From positions 55,052,733-55,116,732 of the forward strand of contig JALIRH010000002.1 of NCBI GenBank assembly GCA_023055505.1: a stretch of DNA of 64,000 nucleotides, in the 5' to 3' direction. The position numbers and the translations under genes were made by a program. This DNA comes from Callipepla californica brunnescens (Eukaryota; Chordata; Aves; Galliformes; Odontophoridae). Shown piece by piece: positions 48,807-60,489 of this stretch. The notes below the pieces were generated by a model. It was not told where the DNA came from. It searched no databases and saw nothing but the letters and a program-made list of their open reading frames with translations. Each line of letters starts with the position of its first letter. The first letter of the stretch is position 1.

Positions 48807-50044
48807 ACAGTTCTTTTCTCCCACTCATAGTTACCCCTTCTTATACATTTATGTCATAGTGGCTAATAAAAAAGATAAAAACAATAGTACTAGCATAGAA
48901 TCATTCATGGGCCTGCACTTCCAATCAATATTAGTCATTATTTTCTTTAATGACTATGGCAGAAGCAGCATAAAATGTTTTGATATCACACACTTGAGAG
49001 AAGCATCAACAATGCAATAGAGAACTAAACTATCATAGAGAAGTATAATTTTATGGAGGAGAAAAGCAGTCATCTAGTGAAATGTAAGAGCTTAAAAAAA
49101 CAGGATGCTGTGCTTAAAGATTTTAAGTCGAGCACTTGTAGTTGGAAATGATCACATTTGGACCAAAGGGCAAACAGAACACATGAGAAAGGGTACTGCA
49201 GAAGTGCTATCTCTGCCATCTCAGAATAGCACTCGCAAGGATTTTGTTGGAATTGCAGCTGAGCAGTGCCTGGGAACATTGCTTTAAGTCTGAAAGAAGT
49301 ACAGAGAAGGCCTAGGAGATCAAAGAGCGAAGAACTCATTTTCTGAGACATTTATTTGTTTAACCTCAATCTGTGTTTTATTTTCTAATTCCCCATGCAA
49401 TTACCATACTACATACTTCAAATCTACTGAAAATCAAATGTAAGGGTATTGGATGAAGATGTTCTGATTTAATTTTCGTTTTTCTGCCCACTACACTGCC
49501 TTTATTTTTCTAATTTTCTTCTTCCTCTGTACTTCTGCCAAGTGTGGAAATCATCATGAACCTCTTATGTCACTGCTCCCCTGCTGTGCAGTTTCTAAAC
49601 ATCAGGTTGAAGTTCATAAGCAAACTAATATTGTGCTGTGTATTGCTGTAGCCAGGCTGCTTCCATAATGTGATATAGTTTATGTACAGCTATACCACTC
49701 TTTAACCGACACATGACAAAGGTTTAAAGTTATTTTAAAACTGTTCTAAGCTGAGCCAGAACAGCACCCAATAGTTAAGTGAAGTTCACTGGCAGTGAAA
49801 TTCTTCTGCTCAAAAAACTGTTTAATGACTGTGACTGGGCACTCACAACCAAAACTCTCCTCTAAAAAACAGCCCTATAATCTATTTTTGATCTTATTGC
49901 TTTCATATACCACAACCTTTCCTCACAAAGGACTGAAAAGACTTCCCTGTATCCTTGTGGTGATAAAGGCTAACCACATCCTGCACTGTACTAGGAATAG
50001 TGTAGCCAGCAAGTCACATTAAGTGATTTTTCTTCTTTATTTTG
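48807..50044. other. No gene or repeat recognised
   Basis: AT-rich unique-looking sequence. Confidence 0.5.
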
Positions 50045-50507
50045 TATTTATGAGACCGCATCTTGTGCACATGTTCAGTTTTGGTCCACCCAGTAACAGA
50101 ATGATATGGACATAACGGAATGAACATAGTGGATGGCCACCAGGATGACCACGAAGCTGGGGAACGTCACATTCAAGGAGGTGGTGGAGCCATGTTTCTT
50201 TAACCTGGATAAGGGAAATCTGATGTGGGCTCAGAAGTGTGTCTGTAGGGTGATGGGGACAGTTTCTTGAAGAAGAAGGAAGCAATTATTCTAAGTCACA
50301 ACAACAGAAATTTTGTCCCAGTCTTAGAAAAAATGCTTTCACTGGGAGAGCAGTCATACACTGGAGCCAATTGCACATGCAAGTTTCATCTTTGATGCTA
50401 TCAAAAACTCAAAAGAACGTGGTTCTGAGCAACCTGCTTTACCTTCAAATTTGTCCCTGCTTTGACCAGACTACAGACAACTCAACCTATAGAAATCCTT
50501 TCCAATA
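50045..50507 (+). mobile_element. Old diverged CR1 copy, ORF2 end plus 3' UTR
   Basis: Weak but ordered matches: GTTCAGTTTTGGTCCACCCA, GGCCACCAGGATGACCACG, TTTAACCTGGATAAG, TTTCACTGGGAGAGCAGTC, then TGAGCAACCTGCTTTACC, TGTCCCTGCTTTGACCAGAC and AGAAATCCTTTCCAA. These follow the CR1 order through to the 3' end. The copy is old and non-coding. The LTR-like segment starts right where its tail would begin. Confidence 0.65.
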
Positions 50508-51010
50508 TGTCATGGTTCCAGCCTGATTTGGCCTGCTTCTGTGAATAAGGGGGCAAGGAGACCTACAGACCCACTCCTCAGGAAGGGGGAAGATAGGGAG
50601 ATGGGCCTAAAAACTAAACAGTAGCAATGATCTAAAGTAGAAAACTAATTTACTAAATACTAAAGTGGAATGCAAGATAATGCAATATAATTGGAACTGA
50701 AGATAATAGATCAAATAAGTGAGAGTGTCCAAAACCAAAGACCTTACTCTAATGCTGGAAGTGAGACAGCGAGGGAGCATACTGCAGAGTTGAGCAGAAA
50801 AGAAGAACCAGTCTCTTGACTCCCAAACAGTTTTATCTTTCCCTCTGAATGGAAAATGGAAATGGAGCAGTGAAGTCTTCTGGGAGTTCTTCTCTTCTGA
50901 GAACGGTACCTGGAAATATCAACAATCCATGGAAGTGGATTTTAATTCCCAGTGCACTGTATGATATGGAACACTGACAACAAATCATAAAATGATGCAT
51001 TCCACCCCTT
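50508..51010 (+). mobile_element. LTR-like segment starting TGTCATGGTT
   Basis: Begins TGTCATGGTTCCAGCCTGAT, like the 5' end of a common avian ERVL-type LTR. It has a middle part rich in AATA and AAGATAATG-like runs, as those LTRs have, and TGATATGGAACACTGAC near the right end. No retroviral coding sequence is adjacent, so it would be a solo LTR. The right boundary is uncertain. I could not confirm a target-site duplication by eye. Confidence 0.45.
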
Positions 51011-51013
51011 ATT

Positions 51014-51290
51014 CGACAGAATCACACAGATTTGTAGGCATTGGAAGGGACCTCTGGAGATCATCCAGTCCAACCCTCCTGCCAAAACACCTCCCTAGCC
51101 CAGGTTGCACAGGTAGGCGTCCAGGTGGATCTTGAACCTCTCCAGAGAAGGAGACTCCACCACCTTTCTGGTCAACCTGTTCCAGTGCTCTATCACCCTC
51201 CTCCTGAAGAAGTTCCCACATACATTTGTGCAGAACTTCCTATGTATCAGTTTGTGGCCATCTCCCCTTGTGCCCCTTGTGTCTCAGTTT
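51014..51290 (-). mobile_element. CR1 fragment, 3' end
   Basis: The plus strand reads ACAGAATCACACAGATTTG, GGAAGGGACCTCTGGAGATC, CCAACCCTCCTGCC, GAGAAGGAGACTCCACCACC and AGTTTGTGGCCATCTCCCC. This is the reverse complement of the subfamily also seen at 48536-48806. The 3' end is complete and it is 5'-truncated. Confidence 0.93.
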
Positions 51291-51559
51291 CCAATTTTAC
51301 CTTGCCACTGTAACTCTTTGAAAATCTGTGAAATAGTCTTCTAGTGTTTTTTGTTCTAGATGCTGATGAAGAGACACTTCCCATCTAGTATCTTACCTTT
51401 CTTCATGGAGAAGGGCTGATGTTCTTTTGTTTATTTTTTTTTTACAGACCCAAACTTGTGACACATCTATCCATTCTACTTAAAAAGGAGACTTCATTCA
51501 TGCAGTCCTGTCTCTTCCTGGTGTCGATATTAGTCTTCAACTCTTCCCTTCCAGACTCT

Positions 51560-52165
51560 AAATAACTGAAATTCTATCTGAGCACAACAGAGCATGCCAA
51601 GTTGTCTCCACAGGAGAATCCAACTGGGTTGCATCACGAGGAGAATGGCGAACAGATGAAGGGAGGTTGTTATTCCCCTTCAATTGGTGCTGGTGAGGCC
51701 ATACCTGGAACATGGTGTCTTGTTTCACCCACTCCACTTCCTGGCTGTTGAGAAACCACAGCACAGGAACATGAAGATGTAAAGGAGCCAAGGACATAGA
51801 TCCTCACATATGTGAGAAGCACTCTGTTCAGTTTTGTGAAGGGTGATCTGATAATGGCCTACAACCATTTGAAGAGGAAGCACAAAGTTGACAGATCAGT
51901 TCTTGGTGTACGATACAGCCAGGAACAACAGCAGCCATGTGCAGTATAAGAATTTCCAATTGAATATTATTATAAATATCTTCTCTGGTAGCTCAGGACT
52001 GGGTCAGAGAAATTGTACAAACTCAGTTCTTGAAGATTTTCAGAACTTGGCTAGACAAACTCATTGCTGACCTGATGAACTGTTGAAAAGTTCTGCTTCA
52101 ATATGCCAAGTGAATGAGGTGTCTACCAGAGGTCCCTCCAACCAGCACTTCTATATCTCTAGATT
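51560..52165 (+). mobile_element. Old CR1 copy, ORF2 end plus 3' UTR
   Basis: Ordered diverged CR1 blocks: GTTGCATCACGAGGAGAATG, GGTGAGGCCATACCTGGAAC, GAAGGGTGATCTGATAATGG, TGACAGATCAGTTCTTGGTG, AGAACTTGGCTAGACAAAC and ACCAGAGGTCCCTCCAACCA. This spans the end of ORF2 to the 3' terminus. Frames are broken throughout. Confidence 0.75.
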
Positions 52166-53490
52166 CTAATTCACAGATTCCTGTACTACACATTGTTACC
52201 CCCTCCTGTTGTGTTCCCTGGTTGTTTACCTTTCCCACCTCTTCTCAGAAAGCTCACTCCCTTTATTCCAGAAACAAATCTTCTATTTCTACCTCTTCCT
52301 TGTTCATGCTCTTCAGTAATTTAAACCTGATTTTCATCTGTGATCTTCATCCACTGGCGATCTCTTTCTCCATTCTGACCTCTTGGCATATGCTTTTGGG
52401 TCGTCCAACTCATACAATCATCTCTTCTCAGTGTCATCTTATTTATTAGGCATCTGTAAATGTTGCCTGCACAGCCTTCTCTCTCCCTTCCTTTGACATG
52501 TATTTTCATATCATTCTTTAACAAACCCTTCAGCTGCAGTGTTAACCCTCAGATCTTTTCTTCTGTCTGGTAACACTTCATCAGTAGGTAATTTTTATCA
52601 GGTATGTATTCACGTTTAGAAAATATATCCTACTGCTTCTGCAGAGCGTCTTTCATGCCTGCTCCATTTTCAGTCAGGCTTTTTTTTTTTTTTTTTTGCA
52701 TTAAAAACACTATATTTTTCTACCCCTCACCTGCTTTTAATAATAGATCTCAGAGGTTATTTTTGGATGTGTCATATTGAGTCAACGACAATCTATGTGA
52801 ACATGAAAATGTACAGTAACTTATGAAGACTATTAAGTTTCTGACCATTTAAAGACATGCAGCGTTTAAATTAGTTCTGTGAATAAAAGATCAGTTCAGA
52901 TTAAGTTTCCTAAAACTTAAAGAGAAAATTGGACCTGCTTTAACTCATTCTATAAAAAAGCATTTTTAATACTCTTTATTTCTTTGATTTTATAGTCACT
53001 GTATTTCCCCAACATCCACTACTTCTGTTGTTAAATCTCAGCAGTTAATTTTCCATTAACTGCAATTAAAAGCAGGATGTTTCAGCTGCATGCTGTCTGC
53101 GTTACTTGCTCCCCCAGAGGAAATTGTGAACTACCAACTGCAACAAAGCACAGACAACACAGACTCAAACCGAGCCAACTACTGCCAGAAACTGAAAGCT
53201 CCTATCTGTTTTGAAATCAGATGGAAAACTAAGACAGTATGCCACAAGTTTTAACATTAGTTGAAGTTCTCTGAATTGAGGATTTCTGGACTTTCAGTTT
53301 TGGAAGAAGTGGTTCAATAGTAATTCAAATATAGATAAAACATCTAAAAATAGAGTCCTTTGATCATTATTCCTATTTGCCATTAAGTTTTGTGTCTCTT
53401 GTCACTATATTTATATTCTGCTGACAATGAAACAAATCCCCCTCTGAATGACTATTGGCAACAGCAGGTAAAGTACTCACAGGTAGATTA
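52166..53490. other. No gene recognised
   Basis: Pyrimidine-rich on the plus strand in its first 400 bases (hence the 111-codon frame at 52114-52449, which I take as chance). Contains an 18-base T run at 52680-52697. Confidence 0.5.
52680..52697. repeat. Poly(T) run of 18
   Basis: Eighteen consecutive T residues with no retroposon body recognised to the right. Confidence 0.9.
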
Positions 53491-53499
53491 ACAATCACA

Positions 53500-53830
53500 T
53501 ACAGAAAGAAGAGTTGAACTCACCCAACTGCTAGAGGGGCTCTTCCAGCATCCCTTCTTAGGAAGCAGCCTAGGTCTAAAAAATCCACACACTTAGTGGC
53601 TGGCCCTTTTATGTGCCCAAGATGACTCCACCATGGGTCCTCCCATTCTGGTCAAGGGGGGAGCAAACAATATGCCTGTGTACACTGAATCAGCCATACC
53701 CCTTAATCACGTGCTCAATCACCAGCTCAAGCCGTGACCTAACAGTTCCCCTATATTTACATTAATGCCCATACACTATTTTGGAATAGCACTAGAAAAG
53801 GGTGTCACAGTGGGGAGACTGTTAGTAGTA
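53500..53830. mobile_element. Possible unclassified LTR-like or repeat segment
   Basis: A compositionally distinct patch richer in G+C than its flanks, with CCCTTTTATGTGCCCAAGAT, CTCCACCATGGGTCCTCCC and a CACGTG at 53708. It has the look of an LTR U3/R segment, but I cannot match it to a family or find its ends. It could equally be unique sequence. Confidence 0.22.
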
Positions 53831-55314
53831 GTAATGCTGAAACAGAGTGGAGAAGTGCAGAGAAAAGTTTCAGTTGATGGCAGGATAGCTTAAGAATAAT
53901 AATGTATTTTACTGCTTCCTTCTTTAGCTTTGCTTTTATTAAATTACTTTCTTTGTGTTTTCCAATGCTTGCATTAATTCATATTTAGTTCACTGTTTTT
54001 GTTTGTTAATAGGTGTAACACTACACAAACAGTGACACCACCACATCTAGTGCTCCGTTTCTGTCCCAGCAGTTGGGTACAAAAATACATGTGAAGAATA
54101 TGCTGCAATAAAGGCAACTATTTTCTTCCTACTGTGGCTTCATGTTATTGCCCTGGTGCGATTTTATGCACTAACTTTCTGTAAATTTTAGTACTTGAAA
54201 CACAGACATCAATCACAAAAAGTAAGATAAGATCCTACGACAGAGCGTCCAGGGGTTCCTCAGAGCAATCCTCTTAGGACCTCTCTCTTTTATCATAATA
54301 ATTTGGAGAAAATAAGCCATAAAATACAAAGCAACTCATGAGGGTTATGAGGGCTCTGACAGAAGTTTTTATCTGATCTTTTGTGGACTCAAAGGGATTT
54401 AAATTAGTTCTGTAAGTAAAGAACAATCCAAAGATAAAGATATTTGAATGAATGAATAACTTGGAGAAAAAAAAGAACCATTTCATTCAGGTTATAGTTG
54501 AATTTCTTTATGGTTTTTTGTTTTTTCTTTTAATGCTGAGTTTATTTTCTTTCTGAAAAGAAAATGATATGAGGGAAAACAAACAAAACCCTTTCCTCTC
54601 ATGGCCAGAGTAAAGATGAGATCTGCAGTCAAAGTAGTATCAAAATCAGAAAAAAATAAACTAAATGTAAGAATAATTCAGTTGTGTTTTCATGTTCTGA
54701 GTGCTCACAAATAGATTTTAATTTTTTGGGGAGGGGGGATTATCTGTTCCTTTTTAGCTAATCTAGCAGAGGTTGCAACAAATGAATTTAATGAGTAGTA
54801 GAAAGTAGGAATTATCAGTCTGTAAAATGTGACAATTAACACATTAATATATATAGTCAGATCAGCAACCATTTTTATCTACATGTATTAATGATAGCTA
54901 CAAATTATATGCTATCCAGTGCACAAAATTAAGGCACTCTAAAGATAGCTTTACAGTTGTACCACCTTCTAAATAAGTATTGTAGCAGACGTTAATAGCT
55001 GCTGTAGAGATAAGATACTGAAGAGTGCTTCCTCATGTTAAGAGTGACACGGAACATTGCCTATTTAGTCATCTGCTCCTAAATTTGCCCAGAAGGTCTA
55101 AAAATTAATTCTAAAACCGGTAGACTTCTTCAGGATGTTTTACAAGTAATGATTCATTAAAAGATCGGCTGTGCTAACAAGATAAATATAGAAATACCAG
55201 AAATCTGGGACCAAACTATAAATCTATATCTTTCCAGAGTTAAAAGCTTCACTAAAATAAGTATTTGAAATATTTTAAATGGTTCTTCGCCAAACATAAC
55301 CGGTATTACACAAG
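53831..55314. other. No gene recognised
   Basis: AT-rich unique-looking sequence. Confidence 0.5.
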
Positions 55315-55470
55315 CACAGAATTGCAGGGCCTGGAAGGGACCTTGATAGATCAAGTCCAACCTCCTGCTAAAGCTTGTTCATTATAATAGGTCACACAAG
55401 CAGGCATCCAGATGGGTATTGAATATCTCCACAGAAGGGAAGTCCACAGCCTCTCTAAGCAATCTTACCA
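55315..55470 (-). mobile_element. CR1 fragment, 3' end
   Basis: The plus strand reads AGCACAGAATTGCAGGGCC, TGGAAGGGACCTTGATAGAT, CCAACCTCCTGCTAAAGC, GGGTATTGAATATCTCCACA and CCTCTCTAAGCAATCTTACC. This is an inverted CR1 3' UTR with a little-decayed start and a diverged 5' side. Confidence 0.88.
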
Positions 55471-56180
55471 TACATGATACTCATCATTTTTGCACTAGCT
55501 GGTGGGATAAGGCTGTATCTCAGGGAATCAGACTGTGGTTGAAAGTTCCCAGGAGCAGGAATTCAGCTGCTCTGGGATTAGGAGTGCAGTTGCCAGCATG
55601 CTTCTGGTGTGTTACAGCAAGCTGTCTCCCAAGCAGTCCCCAGGCATGGGCTAGGTGTTAGAGCATCCCATGGCCCATTACTGCCAGATGATTTGCATCC
55701 AGGCACCTTCCTCTGCAGGCTGTGTTTGTTTACCATTCCACCGGTGAGGCAGCCTGTGCCAGTTGGCCTCCATGCCTGGGAACTGCTTAATTTGCTAGCA
55801 GAGACATAGTCACGCCCCTTCCCCACCAGCATTGAGGGAGAGCAGTAGGCTTCAGGAGGATAAACACCAAATCTGTAAAGCTTCAGTCAGCTGGAATCAC
55901 TCTTGACAGTTGAATTCATAAGGATAGGGCTTTTTGCATTCTTTTAACAGACTGCATTCCTGTTTCTTTAATCCCACTGCAACACAGGCTACACAGTGTT
56001 CAGCTAAAAGCAGAAGGCACTATAAGGTGCAACAGGCTTTTATTCTGTATCTTGATTAACCCCATGCAGAAAGTCTGGTGTTGTTTCAAGGCAGTATACA
56101 TCAATATCCTATATTGTAAGTTACTGGAAATGACTACCTTCCGCTTTCAGCACTGTCCTGCAAGTCATGAGACCAAATTC
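55471..56180. other. No gene recognised; moderately G+C-rich patch
   Basis: The stretch at about 55.5-55.85 kb is richer in G+C than its flanks, with two overlapping 66-84 codon frames on opposite strands. No repeat family or exon recognised. Confidence 0.45.
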
Positions 56181-56400
56181 ACTGAATCGGAGAATGGTGT
56201 GGGTTGGAATGGAAACTAAAGCCCACCCAGTCCCAGCTCCCTGTTGTAGCCAGGGCTGCACCCCATCAGCTCAGGCTGCCCAGGGTCCCATTCGACCCAG
56301 GCCTGAGTGTCTCCAGGAATGGGGCACCCACTGCTTCTCTGGGCAGCCTGTACCAGTGCTCCAGCACCCTCTGAGTAACGAATTTAATCTAATCTAAACT
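56181..56400 (-). mobile_element. CR1 fragment, 3' UTR
   Basis: The plus strand carries GGTGTGGGTTGGAATGG, CCACCCAGTCCCAGCTCCC, AGCTCAGGCTGCCCAGGGTC, GAGTGTCTCCAGGAATGGGG and CTCTGGGCAGCCTGTACCAG, an inverted CR1 3' UTR of the 'GGCCTGAGTGTCTCCAGG' type. The short frame at 56167-56397 is antisense to this repeat. Confidence 0.92.
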
Positions 56401-59400
56401 TCATCCATCACAATGCATTTAACATGCTTCTCTGGAGGAAAGGCTGAAATAAGGCGATGCCCCAAAGCAGACCACCCAGTAGTCCACTGTTAAGGCAACC
56501 TTAGAGACATGCAGACTTTAAGAGCATCTGCAGCTGAAGAGAGACAAAATGTAAGGTCCAATGCCACCTGTCTCCAGACTGCATGCTCTAGCCATTGGGC
56601 TGTCACACAGAACATACAGCAATGCTAAGGTGTACTTGTTTGTAAGCACTGTCAGAGAAGTCCAGATTCTTACCCTGAAATCTTGCAGTAGATCTCTAAG
56701 TCCAAATCAGAATGAGTTTTCAGACATACTTATGCATTGCTAGTACCTTTTCAATAATTTTAGGCGAATAACTGTTTGGGATGATTACCCCAACTCTTTC
56801 TAATATCTCCACTCTGTTTTGTTTTCCACTCTTGAGACCCATCTCACAAAATTTAGTTGCCCCATGATGAAATGATGGATGCTTAACCCTGCCTGCATGT
56901 TGATTCTCACTATTATTCTTGCCTGGGAAGAGCTGTGTGCCTCTCCAAAAGGAAGCCTGGGGCAGAGAGCCGGACTGACTCTCCTGAGCTCCTGCTCCTC
57001 CAGGCCATACAGACACAACTTGAGCCATTTGGCTCTTTCTATTCAAACACGGATTTCAAAGACAGTACAGACAAAGCACTGCCTTATTTCCCCAGGGTTA
57101 GCATGGGGTGTAGCAGAACTTTTCTACCTTGCAGGGATTGGGAAGGTAACATGCACATTTTGGAGTCACTCAGGCCATACACTGTGGGAGCCACACCAAA
57201 CGTGAAGCCAAAGAGATGAAATGTGTTTGGCAGTGCAGACAGGGCAGAAAGAGGGAGGCAGTTATGGATCATTGGTTCTCAAGACAGACATACCCTACCC
57301 TACATCCTGAAAGCTTTACGTACACCAGCTGAGCATATAGCTTGGGGCAAGGTGCTCGAAGCTCTGCAACACAGGAGCAGAGTGGGGCAGAAGCCAGCAG
57401 CAGGCTGGGTGCCAGCTGAGTCCCCCAGTGCCAGGGGAATTCTCAGCTGGGAAAGCCTGGCTGTCTGCCGGCCTTCTTCCTCTGCAGCTATATATATACG
57501 TGCATGCATGCATAGCAGAACTTTTAAAGGAATAATTATCTTCCATATGTCTTCTGGTTTGACTAAGATTTTTATTTTGTATCTGGTCTAGTACAGAATC
57601 AGCCTGCAGCTGCCTGACCTCTGATTACCCTCAGCTTTCATATAGACCAGATTTTTAAGCCACCACATGAACAAAAAAAAAAATCTCTCTTCTCAGAAAA
57701 ATGCAATGTAAATATCATGGCTGGAGTACATACCTGAGAATAAGCGCAGATAGGCACTCCAAAGTTTGGCAATAACAAAAATAGCTTTTTCTATGTAGCA
57801 CAGAAGCAGGTGGCTGAAGATATCCCCTCCTAAAAGCAGAAAGGGGAATACCTAAATGGATTTCAAGATAAAATTGAGTGCTCATTCCCTTCTCTATGGA
57901 AAAGCAAACTAAACCAACCCATTTTACTAGTTACCAGGTGTTTCTCATTTAATTTATTTCATTAACTTCTTATAACTTGTTCAGCCAGCTCTGCAGACAA
58001 TTGATTTTTATTACTATATGCTTCAGTGCCTTTCTACATTAGATTGTTCCATTTACAACGCAGCTCTACAAATCTCCTTAAAATTATATTGCTTTGTTTC
58101 TCTTTTCAGAGCTTAGACTGCCTTCTCGATCAGCCTCATTTATTTAGCGCAGTCTTCTACAGGACAAATATAACATATATAACATAATATCAAACATTTA
58201 CATGTATGGTTGCTGCATTCAGAGATTTGATTTCAAAGTTAGCATGCTGCTGCCGGTGACAATTGCTGACAAGACAAAAACAGCACAATTATGATACTGT
58301 AACTATTTGATAGATATGACACATGAAACAATAATTGGAATGTACTTTCTAATAACAAAGCAGCTTTTAACATACACAACCCAGGATACTATGTGAGATC
58401 ATTTACCTACATCATTTGAAATGAGAACTTGACAGCTAACAGGATTACCCTTGGTGAGGTTCCATAGAAAGGGATCCATAGCTGGGCAAGCTATAAGCCC
58501 CCCAAAAATCAGGTAATGTTCACTGATACAAGTGGATGGGTGTTACAGATTTGTAGCCATCTTCTCTGAAGATTCCACTTGCATTTACCCCCAACAAATT
58601 ACCAGGAGTGAAAAAAGATAGTTGGAGAATGCATACATGGACTAAGCAGGTAAGATGATGTGGACCAAGACGTATCAATGGGGAATGTGAAACTGAAGAA
58701 GGAAATATGAACTTGATAAAGCAAACAGCGGTAGTGGGCACTGAAAAAATGAACAAATACACATAGATGTTAATAGTGACGAAGTCTGTGCTGATGACTA
58801 AGAGCCCCAGCAGTCAGCTCTCCAGAAATATCAGCATGCAGCTGTTCTCACCTTCCCCAGGAAAAGTCAGCAGTAGGTTTCTATGAACTCACTACACAAC
58901 TAGGGCCTCCATAAAGATACACACTATTACAAAATCATTTGTTCCTCTCATAGAAGTGATATTACTCAGTTCAAGTTCTACAGGAATAAATTAAGGCAGC
59001 AACGCTGTAACACCCTTTGTAAAAAAAATATGTTTTAAATTACTGACATTGCTAAAAATGTTACTGCAGAATGTTCATTTGCTAAGACCTACATATGAAA
59101 TTATTCAGATTTTAATTAGGATGATTTTATACTTTATTCTCTCCTCATTCCTTCTCACCGAATTTACAATCAGGAAGCTTGGGTTTTAACTCTGCATTTG
59201 CCACCGTTTTTCTACGTTCCTTTTAAAAATTCACCGTTTCCATCTGCCTCTGCAGTCTACAGCCTTTATAAAACAGATGTAAGTGGATGTGACTTACTAG
59301 TAACATAAAGACCTTTCTGTATATACATTAGCAACTACATTTTGGTCCAGCTCAGCAGCTGCTGAATGTAGCAAAGACTGCAATTAGCATCAGTAAAGGG

Positions 59401-60065
59401 CAATCCTCAGTATCGGTCTTTGATGAAACACAGCTTGGCATTTGCACTGTCCTTCTCTCATACTGACAACTCACACAACCCAACGTTTTATGGTCATCTG
59501 CCACCTAACTAACACTTTGTTATGTAGAACACCTGCAGTGATTATAACCACAGCCAATGTGATTTACCCACTAATGATTTACATTAGGCCAGCAGCTATA
59601 ATCTTGTTGCCTCAGTCCTACTGTTAAGATGGAAAATAGATGAATAATTGATTTATTTTCCTTATTTAAATATGGAAAGATATTAAATATTTGTTATGAT
59701 GTTGAATTACGTGTTTTCAGGCTAATATATTCTTCAAATTTTGATATACATAGAGAATAATTCATTTGTTAATAGCAACTCTTCTATGGGCTTTGTTTAG
59801 TTCAAGGTGCCAGAAAGGGATCCAAAAGCTTTATATGAAGTTGGACACTGAAGCAAATAAAAAGCTATGTGATTGTCATTTATATTTCAACAAAATAGCT
59901 AAGAGAGGAAAAAGAGTCATGTCAGAATAAAAAAAAAAAACAACCATTGCACGGGTAAGCAAGAACATAAAAATAATGTAACTATTAAAAAATGGTAATT
60001 CAGTCCAGAATTAGGTGCTCAGTTGTGGTCACAGGGCTAGCTATGTCTCTGTGTACAGAGACCAC
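56401..60065. other. No gene recognised
   Basis: About 3.7 kb. A 122-codon plus-strand frame at 57223-57591 covers a G+C-richer patch and ends near a TATATATA/TGCATGCATGCAT simple stretch at about 57490-57513. It matches nothing I know. An A run lies at 59929-59940. Confidence 0.45.
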
Positions 60066-60265
60066 TTCGGTTGGAGAAGACCACCAAGATCAAGTCCAAC
60101 CATCCACTTAACACTACAAGTCCACTGCTACATTATGTCCCTTAGTACCACATCCTCACATCTCTTAAGTACCTCGAGAAATGGGGACACCATCACCTCC
60201 CTGGGCAACCTGTTCCAGTGCCTAACAATCCTTTCTGTAAAGAAATTATACCTAGCATCCAATGC
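60066..60265 (-). mobile_element. CR1 fragment, 3' UTR
   Basis: The plus strand reads CGGTTGGAGAAGACCACCAA, ATCAAGTCCAACCATCCACT, ATGTCCCTTAGTACCACATC, ACCTCCCTGGGCAACCTGTT and CTTTCTGTAAAGAAATTATA, an inverted CR1 3' UTR of the 'CCAACCATC' subfamily. The terminal tail is degraded. Confidence 0.88.
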
Positions 60266-60489
60266 CAAATGGAACAATGAGTGCTATTAAAGGGTATTCT
60301 GCTGAGCATCTCAGTATCACTAGTTTCCTATTTCTGTCATTTTACCCTTTGACTCTTCGTTTGATTCTATTTTTCTCCTTACTTGTTCTCCTTAATAATA
60401 ATGTTAGTTTCTTCCTGGATCATTTTTTTCTGCAGCTTGTCATTTACCATTAAAATAATCTCCTTTCAGGCTACAAAGCTGTAGCTCAC

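Noticed and set aside
48534..48824. 96-codon minus-strand frame, and its relative at 38925-39176
   Set aside because: The two peptides look alike, which at first suggests a conserved gene. They are antisense to the same CR1 3' segment.
48880..48930. Short CATAGAATCATTCATGGGCC as another CR1 tail
   Set aside because: Only the generic AGAATCAT core matches. The adjoining sequence lacks the TTGGAAGGGACC block.
52114..52449. 111-codon Ser/Thr/Leu-rich plus-strand frame
   Set aside because: Explained by a pyrimidine-rich stretch with few stop codons. It overlaps the end of an old CR1 copy.
57223..57591. 122-codon plus-strand frame
   Set aside because: Lies in a G+C-richer patch with overlapping frames on the other strand and runs into a TATA/TGCA simple stretch. 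No domain. Chance length.
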